The notes under the pieces were generated by a model. The model searched no databases. It was not told the origin of the DNA and was given only the letters and a program-made list of their open reading frames with translations. The translations under genes and the position numbers were made by a program. DNA of 64,000 bases from Minicystis rosea (GTDB lineage: Bacteria; Myxococcota_A; Polyangia; Polyangiales; Polyangiaceae): positions 10,338,377 through 10,402,376 of the forward strand of contig CP016211.1 of assembly GCA_001931535.1 (NCBI GenBank). The letters are read 5' to 3'. Positions within the stretch are counted from its first letter, which is position 1. Every line of letters starts with the position of its first letter. This document shows positions 39,632 through 47,258 of this stretch, in pieces.

Positions 39632-40618
39632 ATGCTGTTGCGCATCGCCTCTTCCTGCTTAGTCGCAGGCGCGTTGGTCGCCTGCTCTTCGTCCTCCGAG
39701 ACCATGACCACCGGCACCGGCGGCACCGGCACCGGCGGCACGACGACCGCGAGCACCACCGGCACCGGCGGCACCGGCACCGGCGGCAGCGCGCCCACGT
39801 GCGCGCCGAGCTTCGACGCGAGCAAGCTGCACCTCGCGGCCGGCGCCTCGCTCGGCCCCGGTGAAGAGCGCACCATGTGCCTGCGCTGGACCGCGCCGGA
39901 GGACATCGACATCAGCGGCATCGCCGGCACGCTCGGCGCGGCCGGCCATCATTCGTTGCTCGTCGGCCGCAGCGCAGCCGACGAGCCGGACGGTCTCGCG
40001 CCCTGCTCCGAGGCCGAGCTGATGGACGCGCAAACCAAAGGCAATTTCCAGATGCTCGCGGGCGTCTCCTACGAGAGCTCGGGCGTCCACTACGCGTTCC
40101 CCGCGGCGCCCGTGCAGATCGGCCTGCGCATCACCAAAGGCACGCAGCTCATCTTCGACGCGCATTTCCTCAACGCCTCCACCACGGCCACCGAAGCTTG
40201 CGCGACGCTCGACTTGGATCGCGGCAAGCCCGTGATCGTGCCCCTCCTGTTCCGCACCGTCGTGCCGGTCGAGCAGTACGGCTTGCAGGTGCCGGCGCAT
40301 GGATCGATCGACGTGGCGTACGACGAGCCCGCCGGCGGCAGCTACCGCATCGCCGCGGCGTCGTCGCACATGCACGCGGGCGGCACGCACTTCCGCATGT
40401 CGATCAAAGAGACGGATCAGACCTTGTACGAGACCACGCAGTGGGCCGATCCCGAGCCCCACCTCTTCGACACGAACAAGATCGTCGTGCAAGACGGGCA
40501 GACCTTCCGCCTCGAGTGCTCGTTCCAGAACGACGGCGCCACGCCGCAACACTTCCCCGACCAGATGTGCGTGGGCGGGATGTACCTGCTCACCTGCGAC
40601 TTCCCCGGCGCCTGCTGA
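39632..40618 (+). CDS. PHM-like copper type II monooxygenase, lipoprotein
   Basis: A 328-residue exported lipoprotein (LVACS lipobox) with a 35-residue Gly/Thr linker. The catalytic core resembles the two-copper peptidylglycine alpha-hydroxylating monooxygenase. His106-His107 (GHHSLL) and His178 (DAHFLN) match the CuH site. His246 and His248 (SHMHAGG) and Met312 (PDQMCVGG) match the CuM site. Rat PHM uses His107, His108, His172, His242, His244 and Met314, so order and spacing agree closely. The family hydroxylates C-H bonds using ascorbate and oxygen. The substrate here is unknown; a peptide terminus is not assured. No SpCu chaperone gene is adjacent. Confidence 0.88.
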   Translation: MLLRIASSCLVAGALVACSSSSETMTTGTGGTGTGGTTTASTTGTGGTGTGGSAPTCAPSFDASKLHLAAGASLGPGEERTMCLRWTAPEDIDISGIAGTLGAAGHHSLLVGRSAADEPDGLAPCSEAELMDAQTKGNFQMLAGVSYESSGVHYAFPAAPVQIGLRITKGTQLIFDAHFLNASTTATEACATLDLDRGKPVIVPLLFRTVVPVEQYGLQVPAHGSIDVAYDEPAGGSYRIAAASSHMHAGGTHFRMSIKETDQTLYETTQWADPEPHLFDTNKIVVQDGQTFRLECSFQNDGATPQHFPDQMCVGGMYLLTCDFPGAC

Positions 40619-40688
40619 CGACACTGCCTCGCGGTGCGATCCGTGTGATCGCATCGCTCAGAAAGTGATCGAGAAGGCTGACGTCACG

Positions 40689-40706
40689 CCCGGGGCTCAG
40701 CCCGGG
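40689..40706. terminator. Hairpin between convergent genes
   Basis: CCCGGG (40689-40694) pairs with CCCGGG (40701-40706) around GCTCAG. The left arm and loop extend past the stop codon of the minus-strand kinase gene. It probably stops transcription from both sides. Confidence 0.4.
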
Positions 40707-42307
40707 TTCTCTGGCAACATCAGCGGCGCGGGGGCCGCGGCCGTCGACAGAGCCGGGATGCTGAGCATGAAGGCGCTGCCGCGGCGATCTTCGGTCACCG
40801 GGCTCTCCACCTGCACGCGGCCGCCGTGGCTCTCGGCGATGTGCTTCACCAGCGCGAGGCCGATGCCGCTCCCGCGCGCGCGCGTCTCGCCCGCGTGCCG
40901 GCCGCGCACGAAGCGCTCGAAGATCCGATCCTGCTCTTCGGCCTCGATGCCGGGGCCGCGATCGCTCACGCGCACCCGCACGAAACGGCCCGCGCGCTCC
41001 ACCGCGACGTCGACGCGTCCGCCGTCCTTCGCGTACTTGAGCGCGTTGTCGAGGAGGTTGATCACCGCGAGCTCGATGGCCCGCGCGTCGAGCGACGCGA
41101 GCGGCAGCCCGTCCTCGACCCGGAGCGAGACCTCCATCCCCTCGCGCTCGGCGCGGTAGCGGTAGATCTCGACGGCGCGGGCCACCACCTCGCCGAGGTG
41201 GCCGGGCGCGAACTCGTAGGCGGCCTTGCCGCGCTCGACCTTGGCGAAGTCGAGGACGTTCTCGATGAGCGCGGTGAGGCGCTCGCTCTCGGAGACGATG
41301 ATCGTCAGGTACTGCCTGCGCTTGTCGTCGCTCTGGATGCGGCCCGAGAGCAACATCTCGCCGAACATGCGCACCAGCGACAGCGGCGTCTTCAGCTCGT
41401 GGGAGACGTTGGCGACGAAGTCGCTCTTGAGCGCGGCGAGCCGCTGCTGCTTCACCGAGGCCACGACCACGATGGCCACGCCGGCGATGGCCACGAGCGC
41501 CGCGAAGACCACGAGCCCGACCTCGAGCACGCGCTGCCGCTCGACCTTGGGCCCGAGCTGCTCGGCCGAGGCGAGCGCCATCTGCACGCGCCAGTTGTAG
41601 AGCGTGGTGGGGAAGGGCCGGCCGACGGTGAACTCACCGCCCTTGATGGGCGGCCCGAAGACGATGCGCCCTTCCTCGTCGACCACGTTCATGCGGCTCT
41701 GGCCGCCGCGATCGATGTCGCGGTAGAGCCGCGGCATGACGTCGTGCACGAGGCGCGGCACGTCGTGCCACGCGACCACGAGGTAGCGCTGCCCGGCGTG
41801 GAGCCGCTGCCAGTAGCTCACGAGCAGGCTCTGCCCATCGACGACGTGGTGCAGGTGCCGGAGCTCCTCGACCACGCCGGCGAAGTTCATCTGCGCGAAG
41901 AGGCGCGCGACGACCAGCCGGCGAAACATGTCGTCCTCGGGCCCGGGCGCGCGCGACGCGAAGGCGAGCACGTCGTGCTCGTCGTGATCCATGTCGAGCA
42001 CCAGGATGGCGCGCACGCTCGGCGTCTCGCGCGCGGCGGTGGGCAGCCAGCGCCGCGAGATGGTGGAGAGGCTCGCCAGATCGACGTGCGCCGCGACGAC
42101 GTTGTCCTGCGCGATGATCAGCTTGTCGAGCCGGTCGACGCGCTCGTCCGCGAGCGTGAGCGTGGCGTCGAAGACCGTCTGCTGGCGGGCCCGCTCGATC
42201 TGGAGCGTGGTGCGGAGCGCGACCCCGCCGAGCACCATGACGGCCACGACGATGGCCGGCACCAGCGCGAAATAGAACAGCTTTTCGCGGAGGGCCCGGC
42301 GCGCCAT
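40697..42307 (-). CDS. Membrane sensor histidine kinase (orphan)
   Basis: A 536-residue kinase from the ATG at 42307. Residues 10-32 form one membrane helix and about 260-285 another, enclosing a periplasmic sensor domain of roughly 230 residues that may be of the dCache type. The H-box is VSHELKTPLSLV with His303. The ATPase part has LLDNALKYAKDG (N), VSDRGPGIE (G1), and GSGIGLALVKHI (G2). The catalytic half resembles PhoR/EnvZ-type kinases. The gene is separated by 13 bases from the GAF-domain gene upstream, so the two form an operon. No response regulator is encoded nearby. Confidence 0.92.
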   Translation of the reverse strand: MARRALREKLFYFALVPAIVVAVMVLGGVALRTTLQIERARQQTVFDATLTLADERVDRLDKLIIAQDNVVAAHVDLASLSTISRRWLPTAARETPSVRAILVLDMDHDEHDVLAFASRAPGPEDDMFRRLVVARLFAQMNFAGVVEELRHLHHVVDGQSLLVSYWQRLHAGQRYLVVAWHDVPRLVHDVMPRLYRDIDRGGQSRMNVVDEEGRIVFGPPIKGGEFTVGRPFPTTLYNWRVQMALASAEQLGPKVERQRVLEVGLVVFAALVAIAGVAIVVVASVKQQRLAALKSDFVANVSHELKTPLSLVRMFGEMLLSGRIQSDDKRRQYLTIIVSESERLTALIENVLDFAKVERGKAAYEFAPGHLGEVVARAVEIYRYRAEREGMEVSLRVEDGLPLASLDARAIELAVINLLDNALKYAKDGGRVDVAVERAGRFVRVRVSDRGPGIEAEEQDRIFERFVRGRHAGETRARGSGIGLALVKHIAESHGGRVQVESPVTEDRRGSAFMLSIPALSTAAAPAPLMLPENPG

Positions 42308-42320
42308 GGATGGCCGTCGA

Positions 42321-44834
42321 TCAGCGCGCCTTCTTGGCCGGGCCCGGACGCGGGACCTGCACCGGCTGCGGGCCCGAGGGCTTCGCCTCTTCGGCGCCGA
42401 TCGCCGCCGCATCGACGATGACGCCGTGCTGCGCGACGAACTCGGCGAACTGCTGGCCGATGTACGTGAGCGCGTTGCCGTCGCCCTCGGTGAAGGCGCC
42501 GCCGTCGAGCGGGTTCGCGATCTCGATGAGCCCGAGGAAGCGCCCGCCGAGCTCCACCGGCGCGACGATCAGGCTCTTGATCTCGACGCCGATGGTGCGG
42601 AAGCGATCGTCCATGGCCTTGGCCGCGCCCTCCTTGTCGGAGACCACGATGGCCCGCTGCTTCCGCATGGCTTGGAACGCGAGCGGCGCGCGCTCCGGCT
42701 GCCGCGCGTTGAGCGCGCTCTTGCCCCCGGATTGGCGCACGATCACGAACTCGCGCTTGTTCATGTCGAAGAGCGAGACGACGCCGAGCTCGCTCGGCAG
42801 CTTCTCCAGCGCCAGCGTGAGGACGAACTCGGCGCCCTCCAGCGCGTCGCGGAGGAAGTGCAGATCGGCGGACGCCTCGAAGAGCTCGGTGATGAGATCG
42901 TCCCCCGAGAGCCTCTTCTTCGGCCCCGACGCCGCCGGCGCCGTCCGCACGGTGGCCGGCACCGCGCCCGACTTCGCCGGCTCCGTCTTCACGACCGGCT
43001 TCGCGGGATCGGCCTTCGCAGCGGGCTTCGCCGGCTCCGCCTTCGCGGGCTCCGCCTTCGCAACGGGCTTCGCCGGCTCCGCCTTCGCGGGCTCCGCCTT
43101 CGCAGCGGACTTCGCCGGCTCCGCTTTCGCAGGCTCCGCCTTCGCAGCAGGCTTCGCCGGCTCCGCCTTCGCGGGCTCCGCCTTCGCAGCGGACTTCGCC
43201 GGCTCCGCCTTCGCAGGCTCAGCCTTCGCTGCGGGCTTCGCCGGCTCCGCCTTCACGGGCTCCGCCTTCGCAGCGGGCTTCGCCGGCTCCGCCTTCACGG
43301 GCTCCGCCTTCGCTGCGGGCTTCGCCGGCTCCGCCTTCAAGGGCTCCGCCTTCGCTGCGGGCTTCGCCGGCTCCGCCTTCGCTTCGGCCTTCGCGGGCTC
43401 GTTCGCATCCATCTCGATCGGGACATCGTCGTCACCGGCCGGCGTGGTCACCGGCGATGCGACGGTCGGGATCGGGCGCGTCACGGCCACCGAATCGGGC
43501 GCGGGCGTGTCGCCGATGGACTTGACCGGCATCACCACGACGGCCTCCGCCTTCGCTTCGACCTTCGCGGGCTCGACCTTCGCGGGCTTGGCGTCTGCCG
43601 CCTTCGACGACGGCGGCGACGCGGCGACGACGGGCACCGCCGTCTCCGGCGTGGACTTGGGCAGCGCCACCGGCTTCGCCGAGCTCAGCGTGGTCCCCAC
43701 GGGCTCGGCCTTGGAGCCGTTCGCCGCGGGCTTCGCAGCCTCGGCGCTCGCGGCCTTGGCGCCGCCGTTCGCCGCGGGCTTCGCACTCGCAGGAGCGCTG
43801 CTCGGCGAGGACGATCGCGCGCCGTCCGCATCGCGCGCGGGATAGCGGAGCTCGGGCTCGTCACCCTTCCAGTCCTTCCACGTCAGCGTCACCAGCGGGC
43901 GCCGCTGCGGCTTGCCTTGGAAGACGTGATCGAAGACCGCGAGGTTCACGAGCTTGCCCATGCGCGCGTCTTCGAGCGAGGCGCGCACGTCGGCGAACCG
44001 ATCGAGGATCACCTGCCGCGCATCGGCCTCCGTCGTGCCCGGCGCGACGGCGAAGACCGCCTCGCGATACGTGAGCGGCGAGCTCTCGCTCGGGTTCTCT
44101 TCGCGGCTCGAGACCTTCACGCTCTCCGGCGACTTGCTCTCGTCGGTGCCCTTCGCCGCGGGCTTCGTCTCGGCCTTCGCCTCGACCTTCGAGGCCACCG
44201 TCGCCTTCGCGTCGGCCGCCGTCTTCGCCGCATCTGGCGTCGCGAGCGTCGCACTCTTGGCGGCCGGCTTCGCCGCGATCGAAGGCTTCGGCGATTCGAG
44301 GCTCGGCTCGTTCACCGCCGCGGCACCCGGTGAGCTGAACGCCACCGTTTGCATCAAGGGGTTCTGCGCCTTCGCCGGCTCGGCGGCCGGCTTCGTCGCT
44401 TCGGCCTTCGCTGCGGGCTTGCTCGCCTCGGCGCTCTTCGCCGGCGCGGGCTCGGCGCCCTTCGCCACCACCGGCGCGAGCTTTTCCGCCTCGGCCGCGA
44501 TGATGGCCGCGCCCGTCGACGAGTACGAGACCGTCTGCGACAAGGGGCGCTTCTTGAGCGGCTCTTCGGCGGGCTCGGGCGGCGGAATGGAGCCGCTGCT
44601 CACCGGCGTCTCGTCCGGCGCGCGCCGCACGATGTAGCGGAGCCGCGCCGAGGGATCGATGGCGCGAAAGCCATCGTCGAGCAGCTCGATGGAGAAATTG
44701 CTCAGGGCCCCATTGTCGCCGCGCAGCGCACGCGCCTTCTGCAACGCGGGCTGCCATTGCGGCGCCTCGACGCAGAGGGTCGTGCTCGGGCCGGCCTTGG
44801 CCCCGAGGGGCGAGATCTCGACGAACCAGCGCAT
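42321..44834 (-). CDS. GAF-domain protein with long Ala/Lys/Pro/Glu repeat linker
   Basis: An 837-residue cytosolic protein. Residues 1-70 form a short compact N-terminal region (WFVEISPLGAKAG). Residues 75-260 are low-complexity. A second compact region lies near 255-330 (REAVFAVAPGTTEADA). A 14-residue Lys/Pro/Glu/Ala repeat follows. A GAF domain occupies residues 640-805, containing GVVSLFDMNKREFVIVRQ and GRFLGLIEIANPLDGG. The GAF is the probable ligand sensor and the repeats act as a spacer. Next in the operon is a membrane histidine kinase, so this protein may feed signals to that kinase. No catalytic domain is seen. The start is at 44834, with no strong Shine-Dalgarno. Confidence 0.85.
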   Translation of the reverse strand: MRWFVEISPLGAKAGPSTTLCVEAPQWQPALQKARALRGDNGALSNFSIELLDDGFRAIDPSARLRYIVRRAPDETPVSSGSIPPPEPAEEPLKKRPLSQTVSYSSTGAAIIAAEAEKLAPVVAKGAEPAPAKSAEASKPAAKAEATKPAAEPAKAQNPLMQTVAFSSPGAAAVNEPSLESPKPSIAAKPAAKSATLATPDAAKTAADAKATVASKVEAKAETKPAAKGTDESKSPESVKVSSREENPSESSPLTYREAVFAVAPGTTEADARQVILDRFADVRASLEDARMGKLVNLAVFDHVFQGKPQRRPLVTLTWKDWKGDEPELRYPARDADGARSSSPSSAPASAKPAANGGAKAASAEAAKPAANGSKAEPVGTTLSSAKPVALPKSTPETAVPVVAASPPSSKAADAKPAKVEPAKVEAKAEAVVVMPVKSIGDTPAPDSVAVTRPIPTVASPVTTPAGDDDVPIEMDANEPAKAEAKAEPAKPAAKAEPLKAEPAKPAAKAEPVKAEPAKPAAKAEPVKAEPAKPAAKAEPAKAEPAKSAAKAEPAKAEPAKPAAKAEPAKAEPAKSAAKAEPAKAEPAKPVAKAEPAKAEPAKPAAKADPAKPVVKTEPAKSGAVPATVRTAPAASGPKKRLSGDDLITELFEASADLHFLRDALEGAEFVLTLALEKLPSELGVVSLFDMNKREFVIVRQSGGKSALNARQPERAPLAFQAMRKQRAIVVSDKEGAAKAMDDRFRTIGVEIKSLIVAPVELGGRFLGLIEIANPLDGGAFTEGDGNALTYIGQQFAEFVAQHGVIVDAAAIGAEEAKPSGPQPVQVPRPGPAKKAR
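43020..43400 (-). repeat. Nine tandem 42-bp coding repeats (Ala/Lys/Glu/Pro)
   Basis: GGGCTTCGCCGG recurs, with small changes, every 42 bases from 43023 to 43359 on the plus strand. It encodes AKAEPVKAEPAKPA-like 14-residue units. Units differ at a few third positions, so the array is older than the J-like protein's repeats. Confidence 0.9.
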
Positions 44835-45011
44835 GGTGCGGCGTCCATATCCGCGCGCGCGCCGGCGTGACGCTGGGCGCTCGGATGTTCTCCCTTACTA
44901 CCGGCCGCCTTCCTCGGGGTCAACGCGCGGCAGACGGTAGCCCGCACGACACCGCAGCCAGCGTGACGGTGGGGCAGGCGTCGCGGCGGCACGTCGTGTA
45001 GAACCGGGCCC

Positions 45012-47258
45012 GTGCCACCCCCGCTCGAAGAAACGGAGCCCCAGCAAGAAGGGCCCGCTGAAGCCCCGCGCGCGCCTCTGCCGCCGCGCGCTTCCATCCT
45101 GGAATGGCTGGCGCACCGGTGGCCCCGCATCGATGAGTGGCTCTATCCCGCGTTCGCCGCCTTCGCGGTGCTCTACGCGGCCATCACGTTTTACGGCTCG
45201 CTCCACCGGCAGACGCACGGCGTCTGGTCCGCCCCGCTCGACGACGTCTTCATCCATTTCGACTACGCCCGCGCCATTGCCCGCGGCTACCCCTTCGAAT
45301 GGTCGGAGGGCAATGGCTTCTCCAGCGGCAACACCAGCATCGCCTACCCGTTCGTGCTGGCCTTCGGCTACCTCGTCGGCTTCCGCGGCGCTTCGTTGAT
45401 GGTGTGGGCCGCGATCGTCGCGTGCATCTCCACGCTCGGCTTCCTGCTGGCCGCCGCGCGCCTCACCGAGCCGCTCGGGCGCTGGGCGAAGTACTTCGTC
45501 CCGCCGGCCGTCCTCTCCCTCGGCGCGCTCGATTGGTCGCTCTGGAGCGGCATGGAGAACGCGTTCCACCTCGGCGTCTGGGCCCTCGCCCTCACGGCCA
45601 CCCTCGCCATCGTGCGCGCCGCCGGTGGCGGTCCGGAAGCCGCACCGCCCTCCGCGATTCCATCGCTGCGGCTGCGCGGCTGGCTGGCCGGCCTCGCGTG
45701 CGCGCTCCTCTTCCTCACGCGCCCCGAGTCGGTGGTGTGCATCATGGCCTTCGCCGTGGTCGCGGCCCTCGCCGCGCGGCGCGCGGGCGGCAACCGCGCG
45801 GCCCTCGCCACCGTGCTCCGCGTGGGCATCCCGGGCGCGCTCGCGCTCGTCGCGCAGTCGGTGCTCAACCGTGTCTTCACCGGCGAGTGGTCCGCGAACG
45901 GCGCCATCGCCAAGCTCGGCATGAACGATCCGTACATGCCCGGGCCCGAGAAGTGGGACGAGTACCTCTTCCTGCTCAAGTACGTCGTCGTCCGCAACAC
46001 GCACCATCACTTCGTGGAGACGCCGCCCGGCGCCATCGGGTGGAGCTTCATCGTGCCCGCGGTGGCCGCCGTCCCGCTCTTCGACAAGCGCACGCGCCCG
46101 CATGCGCTCCTCTTGTGGGTGAGCGCGATCGGCTGGCTCCTCCTCGTGGCCATGAACCGGCAGGTCCGCTGGCAGAACGAGCGCTACACGATGTCGGCCG
46201 TCGCCTGGGTGCTGGTGCTCTTCGCCATGGGCTTCGGCGTGATCGTGAGCCGCGTGCATTCGCCGCGCGTCGCCGCCTGGCTCGGCCCGCGCGAGCCCAT
46301 CGCCGCCGCCCTTCGCGGCGCGGTCGCGCTCTTCCTCGCGCTCGCCTTCTGGAAGAACCAGCTCCCGCAGATGCGCGACCAGATCTGGTTCTTCGGCCGC
46401 GCCAGCCGCAACATCAACGATCAGCACATCGCCGCGGGCCGCAAGCTCGCCAAGCTCGGCGCGCGGCGCGTCCTCGTGGGCGACGCGGGCGCGCTCATGT
46501 ACGCCTCCGATCTGCCCGGCCTCGACATCATCGGCCTCGGCGGCTACCACGATCTCCCCTTCGCGCGCGCCGGCGTGCACGGCCTCGGCGCCTCGCTGGA
46601 GCTGGTCGAGCGCATGCACCCCGCCGATCGCCCGGACGTGATGGCCATCTATCCATCGTGGTGGGGCGACCTCCCCACGCTCTTCGGCAAGCGCATCGAA
46701 GCCGTCCCCGTCTACGGCAACGTCATCTGCGGCGGCGCCGAGAAGGTCCTCTACCGCGCCGATTGGAGCCCGCTCGATCGCAGCGGCAAGCCCCGCGTGA
46801 TCGAGCCCGGCGAGCGCATCGTCGACGAGCTCGACGTCGCCGATCTCCTCAGCGAGAAGGCCCACCGCTACGTCTTCCCCCACCCCGCCATGGGCTTCGT
46901 CGACTTCCACGTGCTCGGCGACGTCCTCGATCCCAAGCGCGATCTCTTCGACGCCGGCCGCGTCATCCCCGCCGGCCAGAGCGAGACGGCCCGCGTGCGC
47001 GCACCCAAGGGCGGCGGCCGCTTGGTGGTGCGCACCTCGGTCAGCCGTGATCTCCAGCTCGAAGTGAAGGCCGACGGCCGCCCCCTCGGCAAGCTCACCC
47101 TCGCGCCCGGCAAGGGTTGGATCGAGCCCGCCCTCGCGCTCCCCGCCGGCCTGCCGGAGCGCTTCGATCTCACGCTCACCCCCATCGGCGGCGAGTGGCT
47201 CGACTGCCACGTGTGGATCCTGGAGGGCGCGGGCGAAGCCGCCCGAGGCGCGCGGTGA
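45012..47258 (+). CDS. Polytopic membrane glycosyltransferase-like protein (GT-C type)
   Basis: A 748-residue protein from a GTG start. About ten membrane helices lie in residues 45-490. The first periplasmic loop has PLDDVFIHFDYARAIARG with the acidic DD typical of the GT-C class, which uses polyprenyl-phosphate sugars, and then EGNGFSSGNTS. The last 250 residues are soluble and mixed. The acceptor and donor are unknown. GTGA overlap with the next gene shows translational coupling. The divergent upstream gene is the GAF protein, leaving a 177-base promoter region. Confidence 0.85.
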   Translation: MPPPLEETEPQQEGPAEAPRAPLPPRASILEWLAHRWPRIDEWLYPAFAAFAVLYAAITFYGSLHRQTHGVWSAPLDDVFIHFDYARAIARGYPFEWSEGNGFSSGNTSIAYPFVLAFGYLVGFRGASLMVWAAIVACISTLGFLLAAARLTEPLGRWAKYFVPPAVLSLGALDWSLWSGMENAFHLGVWALALTATLAIVRAAGGGPEAAPPSAIPSLRLRGWLAGLACALLFLTRPESVVCIMAFAVVAALAARRAGGNRAALATVLRVGIPGALALVAQSVLNRVFTGEWSANGAIAKLGMNDPYMPGPEKWDEYLFLLKYVVVRNTHHHFVETPPGAIGWSFIVPAVAAVPLFDKRTRPHALLLWVSAIGWLLLVAMNRQVRWQNERYTMSAVAWVLVLFAMGFGVIVSRVHSPRVAAWLGPREPIAAALRGAVALFLALAFWKNQLPQMRDQIWFFGRASRNINDQHIAAGRKLAKLGARRVLVGDAGALMYASDLPGLDIIGLGGYHDLPFARAGVHGLGASLELVERMHPADRPDVMAIYPSWWGDLPTLFGKRIEAVPVYGNVICGGAEKVLYRADWSPLDRSGKPRVIEPGERIVDELDVADLLSEKAHRYVFPHPAMGFVDFHVLGDVLDPKRDLFDAGRVIPAGQSETARVRAPKGGGRLVVRTSVSRDLQLEVKADGRPLGKLTLAPGKGWIEPALALPAGLPERFDLTLTPIGGEWLDCHVWILEGAGEAARGAR

